NCBI RefSeq assembly: GCF_023053635.1 | Contig: NC_086192.1 | Span: 14,918,001 to 14,982,000 of the forward strand | DNA: 64,000 bases | Source of the DNA: Elgaria multicarinata webbii | Taxonomy: Eukaryota; Chordata; Lepidosauria; Squamata; Anguidae | Direction of reading: 5' to 3' | Part shown: positions 56,101-64,000 of the stretch, in pieces | Layout of the letters: every line of letters starts with the position of its first letter | How positions within the stretch are numbered: position 1 is the first letter of the stretch | Program-made: the position numbers and the translations under genes | Notes under the pieces: model-generated | What the model was told of the DNA's origin: nothing | What the model saw: the letters and a program-made list of their open reading frames with translations, nothing else | Databases searched by the model: none

Positions 56101-56209
56101 TCCTTCTTTCAGGCAGCAAGATGATTTGGGGTGGTTGTCCTCCCAGAAGGCCGCTTTGGGTGCCCAGGAACAGCCCTGAGAGGATGTGACGTAATCGTAG
56201 GGATGTGTC

Positions 56210-56538
56210 ATCGGAGGACATGTTCCCGGTGGTTCCACATGGACCTTTGGCCTGAATGGCGCCCACCAGGAGACGAACCTTCAGTGTGGTGGCCCCCTTC
56301 CTATGGAACTCCCTGCCTCTGGAAGTCAGGTGGGCACCAACACTGGCTTGCTTCCAGCACGTCCTGAAAACCATATTTCGAGAAGTCTTCCTCAACTGAC
56401 CAGCTGGTTCTTTGTTTTACATCGAATAATTCTAATTTATTTCCTATTTTTAACCGTCTTTCTCCGTACTGTTTCATTCCTACGTTCGCCGCTCCGGAGA
56501 TGGAGCGATCTATAAATATTGCAAATAAATAAATGAAG
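56210..56538 (+). mobile_element. L2-like LINE 3' end
   Basis: CCTTCAGTGTGGTGGCCCCC, CTGGCTTGCTTCCAGCACGT, CGTTCGCCGCTCCGGAGATG, (AAAT)n tail. Same subtype as 23220. Confidence 0.82.
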
Positions 56539-57242
56539 AGCTTTGGGATGGAACTGAGAAGATTGGCGGGCTCAAATTCCGTTGCTCATCCCTAACCGCA
56601 GTGGAAGGGATCTAGATGAAACAGATCTTTCTCTGCAGAGCGTCACATTCACTGAGGCCGCAGACAGCTTGCACGCGGTGGCAGGGAGCAGGACGCGTCT
56701 GTTGGAGGAGGAGAAAGACTCGGCAGATTGTGAGGTCAACCGGCATGGGCCTCTTCATCCTCTTGGGGGAAACACTCTTTCTTCCAAATGTCAGCACTCA
56801 GCACCACCCAGTGCTACGCGACCTTTAAACAAGACTTTTACAACTGAACGGAGTTTGGAAAATACCATGTCAAACTCCCAGGGTTGTTGCTGGAATCCAC
56901 ACACGTGCGCTCGACGCTTTTCCACCCTCGGACTGGGGTGAAACAGGATCGCGTTTCAGAGAGTTGAAGGCGAAAATCACGCTAGAACCATTATGGGGCT
57001 CTTTCACCGATCGTACAGGTTCGGTAGGCTTTTAAAGCATGGCGGACACTTGCCGAACCTCTTAGACAAGAGGGCAGGGAGAAAAACGGGTCCAAGTGCA
57101 AATGAGCCACACTGGCTCCACCCCGTCAAATTGGACTCCCTGAAACCAAACCAATAAAATCTACCCCCCCTCTCTCTCCTCCATTCAGTCCCTTTTAAAG
57201 TCAGAAAAGGGTGAAATTGAGAGTCTTCCGAATTATCCTTGA
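56539..57242. other. Unique intergenic sequence
   Basis: Nothing recognised. Confidence 0.4.
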
Positions 57243-57345
57243 CTGCATCCTGTTGTTGACTGCATCCTGTGGTAGCGAGTTCCATAATTTAACTATGCGC
57301 TCTGTGAAGAAGGTCTTCCTTTGGCACAGGTTATATTTATCCTGT
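57243..57345 (-). mobile_element. CR1/L3-like LINE fragment (second type)
   Basis: CATCCTGTGGTAGCGAGTTC, TAACTATGCGCTCTGTGAAG, AAGGTCTTCCTTTGG. Confidence 0.75.
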
Positions 57346-58740
57346 GAGATGTACGGCAGAGTTCATGCAAGCTCACAATATTGGTTCTCCCTGGAGATGT
57401 CACAAGTGCCCAACTGAGTCCGGGAGTCCAATGGACTCCCCCGCGTCCACTCCCTGAACCCTGTTGGGCACCTCCTGTGCGAGCATGGACCCATGCTCAA
57501 GCACTCGCAAGGATCTAGCAAGCGCTTGGCAGCCGTTCGCCCCCGCTGCCGAAATGGTGAAGTCCCCCCCCCCCGCGTCAATGGGACCTTTACGGCCGCC
57601 ATTAACACAGCGGAGGAGAAGCGCGCAATATCCGGAGCTTCCATTTGCTCACAACGGAGGCTCTGGATATTGCGCACTTTCTCCCGCTGCACCAACGGCA
57701 GCCTTAAGGATAAAGGCACTGACAACCCATTCACACCTTTACTCTGTATTCACATTTCGACCGGAGAATGGCATTGCAAAATCCGAAGAAGTGCGAATAC
57801 CAAAAGAACTGCATTTTGGTCCACATCTTAATTCGGCGGTGTGCATTAGATGGGCTCGGTTGCAAAGCAAATGAATTTCTCCCTTCTCCATCCTTAGGCA
57901 GTGTCCTCTTCTGCTCGTTTCTCAAAATCGTGGCCTTTGGAGCACTAGAGCCTCGGCCCGCAAGTGTTTCGCACGACACCCGGGGAAGCCTCTTCCAGGT
58001 CCTCCCCTTGCGTGTTGTGGCTGTCCGCGTCAGAGACATTTCTGCTGGATGATTGATGGCCCTTGTGGGCCACGAGCTGTTGCTCAGTGGCCAGTCTGCC
58101 TGGGGCAATGGCTTGCTGCGTTCATGTGTCAGAGGAAGCCCAGCACAGCTAGAGAGATGGTGGATTGGTAGTGGGCACTGAGAGCCCCCTCTGTCATGCC
58201 TGAAGCCGACGGTTCGCTTCCGAGACATTTTTTGTCCACCCACTGGCATTCGGAGAAATGGGTCAGTTAAGAGAGCCGGGGCAAATGGTGGCGCTAATTG
58301 CCACGTTTTAAATGATTTCCTTGATCACTCAATTGAATGCTTTACTCTGGAGCTGGGGGTGGGGTGGGGGGCAGGCTGTTGGTTTAATTAGTTTCCTGGC
58401 CCATCCTGTTCCCAAAGATGGGGGAGCCGATGTCATGCCCTTGACCTCAAAACAACTCCAGGAGGCAAATCACTGTTATTTGTTTTATACCTATGGGGAA
58501 CAACTGCTATGCCTAATTCCAAAGTGGACTCCCAAGGTCATTGTTCAGTGCTCTTGATTTGGGCTTTCGGGTTGCAATTCTAATTCGAGGGGGGGGTGTC
58601 CCTTGGAACTCTGGGTAGAGTTGCTTCGAATCGCACGGTTGTTTGGAAATTTGGACTTGTTTGCAGCCACTGTATGCGGTTCCCAGATGCTGCCCCAAAG
58701 CCCTGCTGGACTCATTTTGAAATGTGTGCATGGTTTGAAA
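57346..58740. other. Intergenic, mostly unique; foldback at 57580-57680
   Basis: At 57620-57690 GCGCGCAATATCCGGAGC is mirrored by GCTCTGGATATTGCGCAC, with TTTACGGCCGCCATTAAC just before: another composite-MITE core. 58040-58560 is unique. No exon. Confidence 0.45.
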
Positions 58741-58744
58741 TCTA

Positions 58745-58830
58745 TTTTATTATTTACTTATTCATTGCATTTTTATACCGCCCCATAGCCGAAGCTCTCT
58801 GGGCAGGTTTACAAAACCGAAAGAATGCAT
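58745..58830 (-). mobile_element. L2 LINE 3' tail
   Basis: TTACTTATTCATTGCATTTT, TATACCGCCCCATAGCCGAA, GCTCTCTGGGCAGG. Confidence 0.92.
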
Positions 58831-59374
58831 AAGCGCCATTTCTTAAAAGAGTCTGCATGTGCAAATCATTCTCCTGTCACAATGCACTTTGGAACATTCT
58901 TTTCATGATAGCTAGGCACATTTGTGCACCCTTTTCCCCAGCACGGACACTTTTGCACACCTCTTTTGATCGGAGAACACCGGAGCGAAATTCAGAGAGA
59001 GGCGCAGTTCGACGGGGAACGGAGTTTCAGTTTGCGTCTTCGGCGCGATGTCGTGAAATTGGGCAAACGGAGTGTCTCCTCCCCCTCCCATTGCTACTCT
59101 GGAGTGGTTCCGTCAAACTAAAAGGATAGATGGAATATCAGCTAGCGTTGAGCGCCTGAGTGTGAGCGGCAGAAACTCTCCTGCTATTTATTATGGGATT
59201 GCCTGCCTTGCCCCACCTCCACCCCTGCGCCACATCCCTGCCTCCTGTGTAATGCGACAGATTTTATTAGCTACTAGCAAAAAAGCCCATCATACGACAG
59301 GTGTAGAGGAGCAGTCTGGTGAGGAGGTTAGTGGGTTTTGGCCCCTCTTCTAGGCCGGAAGCACCTGGCAGCTA
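58831..59374. other. Unique, with a repeat start near 59266
   Basis: TTAGCTACTAGCAAAAAAGC (59266-59285) resembles the beginning of a squamate dispersed repeat. Otherwise nothing recognised. Confidence 0.4.
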
Positions 59375-59912
59375 TCTTTCTCGGAACTTGGAACTTCCAT
59401 AGAAGGCCGCAGTTCCGAGGAACGTCGCTAGATGGAGCCAGAGGGCAAAAACTATTTCTCGGAACTTGGAACTTCCATAGAAGGCCACAGTTCCGAGGAA
59501 TGTCCCTAGATGGCGCCAGAGGGCAAAAACAATTTCTTGGAACTTGGAACTTCCATAGAAGGCTGCAGTTCTGAGGAACGTCCCTAGATGGCGCCAGAGG
59601 GCAAAAACTATTTCATGGCACTTCCATAGGAGGCCGCAGTTCTGAGGAACATCCCTAGATGGTGCCAGAGGGCAAAAACTATTTCTCGGAACTTGGAACT
59701 TCCATAGAAGGCCGCAGTTCTGAGGAATGTCTCTAGATGGCGCCAGAGAGCAAAAACTATTACCGGCACTTGGGACTTCCATAGAAGGCCGCAGTTCCAA
59801 GGAACGTTGCTAGATGTCGCCAGAGGGCAAAAACTATTTCTCGGAACTTGGGACTTCCATAGAAAGCCGCAGTTCCGAGGAATGTCGCTAGATGGCGACG
59901 GAGGGCAAAAAC
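59375..59912. repeat. Minisatellite, 78-bp unit, 7 copies
   Basis: Successive ACTTCCATAG words lie at about 59393, 59471, 59549, 59620, 59698, 59775 and 59853, giving spacings 78, 78, 71, 78, 77 and 78. The unit includes CTCGGAACTTGGAACTTCC, AGAAGGCCGCAGTTCCGAGG and GATGGCGCCAGAGGGC. CTCGGAAC and GTTCCGAG pair within each unit. Indels of 7 and 1 bp break all frames, so it is not coding. It lies 515 bp downstream of the kelch stop codon. Confidence 0.97.
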
Positions 59913-59924
59913 TGGCGCCGACAT

Positions 59925-60192
59925 TGTTATCTTTCAGGCGCCTTTCCCTTCTCCCAAGCATTTAACAGCATTTAACAACGTATGCTAAGTCTGTTTGTTT
60001 TTTAATGGACCCCAGAAGTGTCGTCATTTAAAATGGATACCGTTTTATACTGTTGTTTTTATATTTTTTTGATGGTTTTAAATTTTGTATACTTTTTAAT
60101 GCTCACTGTTTTTTAACTTTCGTAAACCGCCCAGAGAGCTTCAGCTATGGGGCGGTATATAATTTTAATAAATAAATAAATAAATAAATAAA
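59925..60192 (+). mobile_element. L2 LINE 3' end
   Basis: GTTATCTTTCAGGCGCCTTT, CTCCCAAGCATTTAACAGC, CGTAAACCGCCCAGAGAGCT, TCAGCTATGGGGCGGTATAT, (AAAT)n tail. It follows the minisatellite directly. Confidence 0.93.
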
Positions 60193-60426
60193 GGCTCAGA
60201 AGGATCAAGGAAGCAAAAAAAAGTGGCAGGTCCATGGCAAAAATGCCGATACGTTTAAGGGCAGAAGAGGCTGCACCCAGAAAGACCGGGTTTCATATCG
60301 CGATCTAAAAGAACTCACTGGATAGTCAGATTCAGGTCTCTCGTTTTCAATTAACTATCTCGTTAAAAAAAAAAGAGAACGGCCGTCCAAAACTTGAGAA
60401 GATCCCCCAGCCACCCAGGACAGCCC
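60193..60426 (-). other. Probable 3' UTR region of the kelch gene
   Basis: Unique sequence right after the - strand stop codon. No convincing AATAAA was found on the - strand in this interval, so the end of the transcript is not placed. Confidence 0.4.
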
Positions 60427-61861
60427 TTAACTGCCTCCCGCTGCCTGTTCTGCCATGGAGGAAGTGCATCCCCTGTGAAAGACAGCAAAGATGTTTTTTC
60501 GAGGCACCTTGAGCGGGATGCAGCCAAACCCAAAGGCTCCATAATTGGGGTCCGGTAAATTGGCGGAGCACCGAGCCCAGTGTGGCTGCCCTAGTTCCCA
60601 GGAGTGGATGGCGCTAGAATAGCAGTCATTGTTGTCGCCCCCGAAGACGTAAATCCTCTTCCCGCAGCAGGCGACGCCTGGGTAAGAGATGGCTATGGGG
60701 AGCGATGGGACCGAGACGTCTCGGTTCACCGCGCCGTCTCCGAGCAGGCAGACGCAGCGCTGAGTGAACTGGCGGTTCCCCTGCGCGCTGTCTCTGGTGA
60801 GCCCGCCGACTACAAAGATGCAGTTGCCCAGCGTGACGGCGCTGGCCTCGTAGCATTCAAAGGCCAGGTCGACTTGGGACCAGGTGTCGGAGAGGACGTC
60901 ATAAAGCAGGACTCCCCGGTGGGGGATCGGGATGTCGGAGATGCCCATCTCTCCTCCGATGAGATACAGTTTGCTCCTGAGCGTGGCGGAAGCGAAGTAA
61001 GTCAAGGCAAAGGGGAGGCTGGCGATGGGCCCCCATTCTTCTCGCTCCAGGTCGTAGCTCTCGGCGCATGCCAGCGACCCCGTGTTATCCCAGCCTCCGG
61101 CGACGTACAGCTTTTTCTTGCACAGGAGGAAAGCGTGCCACGCTCGGGCCGTGGACATGGAGGGCAGCTGGGCCCAGAACCCGCCCAGCGTATCGTAAAC
61201 GAGCAGGTGGTCCGAGTAGGAGCCGTCTAAATGTTGTCCGCCGGCGATGTAGAGCTTGTGTCCCATGGAGACGCAGCTCGGGGAGGTGAGTGATTTCAGA
61301 TCGGGGAGCTGCTCCCACGCTTCGGTGGAAGGGTCGAAGAAGTGGACGTGGGAATCCAGGTCCTCGTCCTCCAGGCTCGCCTCGCTCCATTTCGGGAGCC
61401 CCACGCACACCACTCCCTCGTGGTACATGCCCTGCCTCAGCCCTCGGCTGGACCACAAGCGGTCTTCCACGCTGAGCTCCTCCCACGGCAGCCGCACACA
61501 CTCGTAAAACTCTTCTGTCTCAGCCCGGACTTCGGCAAGTTCGTCGGGGGCCAGGAGCGGAAGGCGGATGTGATCCATTAGCACCCGGAGCTTCGGGAAG
61601 CGCTCGGCGGAGTCGTGGCGGACCCAACGGCGCACGGCCCGGTACACGGTCAGCTCGGAGCGCACCGCTAGGCTTTCCAACGCGACAATGCTGAGAAGGG
61701 TGCTGAAGTCGAGGAGCAGGAAAGCCGTGAGCTCCGAGAGGCACTCAAAACGGGAGGAGACGTAGCGCGAAGCTGGGAGGAGGAGCGGCTGGTGGTTGTG
61801 GGAATACGCCAGGACGTAAAGGTCCAGGCAGTTCTCCATAGTAATCCTCTCCAGGAGAAAT
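60427..61861 (-). CDS. BTB-BACK-Kelch protein: last exon (BACK and Kelch repeats)
   Basis: 478 uninterrupted codons. The exon starts after TCCTTGCAG and completes an arginine codon split AG|A, in phase with the exon at 63427-63654. Residues ~1-110 (FLLERITMENCLDLYVLAYS onward) form the BACK domain. Residues ~145-460 hold a six-bladed kelch propeller: five clear double-glycine strands (LYIAGG, LYVAGG, LYLIGG, IFVVGG, IYVFGG) and a degenerate sixth near VVCVGLPKW. BTB-BACK-Kelch proteins usually bridge Cullin-3 (BTB and 3-box) to substrates (kelch), so a ubiquitin-ligase adaptor role is inferred. The C-terminus after the propeller is short (PRKNIFAVFHRG onward). I cannot assign the KLHL/KBTBD paralogue. 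The exon is CpG-rich and intact. Confidence 0.93.
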
Positions 61862-61891
61862 CTGCAAGGAGGAAGAGAGGCGAAATGAACA

Positions 61892-62606
61892 TAGAATCGT
61901 AGAATCATAGAATAGTAGAGTTGGAAGAGGCCTCTAAGGCCATCGAATCCAATGCTCTACCCAACGCAGGAATCCAACTTAAAGCATCCCTGACAGATGG
62001 CCGTCCAGCTGCCTCTTGAAAGCCTCTAGTGTGGGCGAACCCACCACTTCCCTTGGTCAAGGGTTCCATTGTCAGGCTGCTCTAACAGTCAGGACGTTTT
62101 TCTTGATGTCCAGCCAGAATCTGGCTTCCTGTCACTTGAGCCAATTATTCCATGTCCTGCACTCTGGGATGATCGAGAAGAGATCCTGGCCCTCCTCAAA
62201 GAGTCCTTGAAGAGTGCTCTCATGTCTCCCCTCAATTTTCTCTTCTCCAGGCTCAACATGCCCAGTTCTTTCAGTCTCTCTTCATAGGGCTTTGTTTCCA
62301 GACCCCTGATCATCCTGGTTGCCCTCCTCTGAACTCGCTCCAGTTTGTCTGCATCCTTCTTGAAGTGTGGTGCTCAGAACAACACTCAGGATGAGGCCTA
62401 ACCAGTGCTGAATAGAGGGGAACAAGCACCTCACACGATTTAGAAGCTATACTTCTATTAATGCATCCCAAAATAGCATTTGCTTTCTTTGCAGCCACAT
62501 CACACTGTTGGCTCATATTCAGCTTGTGAGCTGCAACAATTCCAAGATCCTTCTCGTTTGTAGTATTGCTTAGACAAGCATCCTCCAACTTGTAACTGTG
62601 CATTCC
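61892..62606 (-). mobile_element. CR1 LINE fragment (~715 bp) in the kelch intron
   Basis: Tail ATAGAATCATAGAATAGTAG, 3' UTR, then antisense of [20 protein letters not shown] and LEDACLSNTTNEKDLGIVAA. Small deletions at 62199 and 62380. It starts only about 30 bp from the last exon's acceptor, in the same orientation as the gene. Confidence 0.94.
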
Positions 62607-62712
62607 CTGTTCATTGCCTAGGCTCTAGAGTGACACCACTCACCCTGGCTTCTTTTTGGCTCCCGCGGACCTAAAAGGACTTCCGGATCAGGGCAGCACT
62701 TTGCTTAGGGAG

Positions 62713-63068
62713 CAATGATTTTCCCCAACCTGGTTTCCTCTGGATGTTTTGCACTACAAGTCCCAACATTCCAGATCACTGGCTACACTCCCCCACCCAA
62801 AAACACAAATTTCCCCTATAGGCTAAACTGTGAAAATCCAAATTTGGCGGTGGATTTGTGCAAATGCTCACCTGTGCAATTGGAGGTGCTCAAATGGGAA
62901 TTTCCGGAAAGGGCAGAAAATTCCCAAAAGTTGTGCTCTTGTTTGCATTTGGGGTGGCGAATGGGACGTGTTTGCAGAATTTGCAAACAGGAATTCAATT
63001 CTTGTACATCCCTAGATGGGAGTATGACATCCAAAACATCTGGAGAACATCACATTGAGGAAGGTTGT
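62713..63068. mobile_element. hAT palindromic MITE split by a second MITE
   Basis: Left arm TTTTCCCCAACCTGGTTTCC, TGTTTTGCACTACAAGTCCC. Right arm inverse CATCCAAAACATCTGGAGAA, CATTGAGGAAGGTTG. The loop is occupied by the element at 62787-63015. Confidence 0.75.
62787..63015. mobile_element. MITE nested in the previous MITE
   Basis: AATTTCCCCTATAGGCTAAA start, TTTGCAGAATTTGCAAACAG, ending TTCTTGTACATCCCTA: the family of 12180-12441. Confidence 0.65.
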
Positions 63069-63426
63069 TTTCCGTTGTGATCGACTCCTGGCTGTTCCTT
63101 GGTAGATGCCTTCTCCTGGGATTCGCCTACATCATAAGAGTGCATACAAGGTGTGCTGGGTGTGCCCATGTCTCTGGAGCCTCTGGAAAGTGTGTATTTC
63201 ACCCTGCCCCACTACTGGTGGCCTTTCTGGAGGCTTTGGAATGTGCGTTTTTCCACCCCACCCATTGCCCCAATCAAGGCCTTAAAAATAATCAATCAAT
63301 CAATCCCTTGGATGCACAGTCTAATGAAATGTTCTGTGCACGCCTATGACCTACATATTTATTTATTTACAATGCAGGTTCTCCACCCCTACTTTAGATG
63401 TTCAGGAAACCCCCTGTGCATATTAC

Positions 63427-63654
63427 CTGGTGATAATCTCCAGCGCAGAAGCTATTTGAAGTCTGCTGGCTGCAGTGAACATTTCTTCCGCCTCCTCTTC
63501 TTGGAGCGGCAGTTCCCCTGTGTAGACGTAATCCAGGAGGCTCTGGAGGGAGGTGGAGGACAAGTCTAAGAGCACGATCTCCCCCTCCCGAGACTCTTTG
63601 AAGGTGCTGGCAAACATGCGCTGGAAGTAGAGGCTGACGGAGGCCAGGAGTGTT
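63427..63654 (-). CDS. BTB-BACK-Kelch protein: exon with the second half of the BTB domain
   Basis: 228 bp. The exon follows CTTCCCCTGCAG and begins with the last base of a codon, fitting the family pattern H-K-T-L-L-A-S. It reads TLLASVSLYFQRMFASTFKE, then VLLDLSSTSLQSLLDYVYTG, ELPLQEEEAEEMFTAASRLQ and ends at IITR, with donor GTAATA after AG. LLDYVYTG is the classic BTB helix signature, and the acidic EEEAEEMF segment corresponds to the region preceding the 3-box. The N-terminal BTB half and start codon are not in 63655-64000 and must lie right of the window. The 1,565-bp intron before the last exon holds a CR1 and a nested MITE. Confidence 0.92.
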
Positions 63655-63811
63655 CTGCAGGGGAAGAGAGGGGTGGTGGTGGAAGTGAAAGAGAACATGT
63701 TTTGCAGCCTGATGGTCCAGGTTGAGTCCCTAGTAACTCCAGTTAAAAGGACCTCAAGTAGCAGAGCTAAGAAAGACTTGTCCAGGATAAAAAATCCACT
63801 TTGGTTGTAAG

Positions 63812-64000
63812 TAGGGCTGTGCTCCGCTTCGCTTCGCTTCGGATCGGAGAAGCAGAAGCGGATCGGGGTGCTTCGCCTCCCCTGAAGGCGGAGGTGAAGA
63901 GGATCAGGGGGGCAGTGGCGCGTCGCAGAACGGATCGAGATGAAGGTGGATCGAGATGAAGGATCAAGATGAAGCGGGCCTTACCTGGCGCTATTGTGAC
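63812..64000. mobile_element. hAT-type MITE, cut by the window edge
   Basis: Begins TAGGGCTGTGCTCCGCTTCG, like the terminus at 1658, followed by GC-rich GCTTCGGATCGG and GGATCGAGATGAAGG repeats. The right end is outside. Confidence 0.65.

Noticed and set aside
59338-59961. Repetitive open frames (LGTWNFHRRPQF-type) across the 78-bp array
   Set aside because: 78 is a multiple of 3, so frames extend trivially. Units with 7-bp and 1-bp changes break them.
60604-61230. 208-codon + strand frame opposite the kelch exon
   Set aside because: A shadow of the GC-rich kelch coding sequence on the other strand.

Overview
This window is vertebrate nuclear DNA, almost certainly from a squamate reptile (lizard or snake). 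Three things point to this: spliced genes with GT-AG introns, about twenty 3'-anchored CR1 LINE fragments carrying the TTCTATGATTCTATG-type tail, and many L2 LINE fragments, lizard-type tRNA-derived SINEs and hAT-type miniature DNA transposons. The species cannot be named from the sequence. More than half of the window is recognisable repeat or the shadow of one.

Layout. (1) 1-6,070: the 3' half of mitochondrial malate dehydrogenase MDH2 on the + strand. Four exons are present: 2122-2199, 2949-3048, 3937-4088 and 5774-5905. All splice sites are canonical, the stop codon is at 5903-5905, and a poly(A) signal is at 6047-6052. Earlier exons lie to the left of the window. (2) 6,070-59,300: about 53 kb without any coding exon I can recognise. 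It holds CR1, L2, SINE and MITE copies, microsatellites, two large minisatellites built from one unit (32.1 kb and 41.7 kb, in opposite orientation), a CpG-rich block at about 30.0-30.8 kb with a good splice-donor sequence, and several non-repetitive blocks rich in AT-homeodomain-like words that may be conserved non-coding elements. (3) 59,375-63,654: a BTB-BACK-Kelch gene on the - strand. The last exon (60427-61861) and one upstream exon (63427-63654) are present, and the start of the BTB domain lies beyond the right edge. A 78-bp minisatellite sits just downstream of its stop codon.

The two genes are not functionally linked. MDH2 is a TCA-cycle and malate-aspartate-shuttle enzyme of the mitochondrial matrix. 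The kelch protein is probably a Cullin-3 substrate adaptor. I found no prokaryote-type system, CRISPR array, endogenous retrovirus or LTR element, and no convincing new gene. The best-supported observations are structural. Several MITEs have flanking 8-bp target-site duplications that identify them as hAT. Two minisatellite arrays look grown from the arm of a dispersed palindromic repeat. Several insertions are nested, including a three-layer L2/CR1/L2 stack. An L2 copy ends almost at the splice acceptor of an MDH2 exon. A kelch paralogue that I could not assign lies near MDH2.
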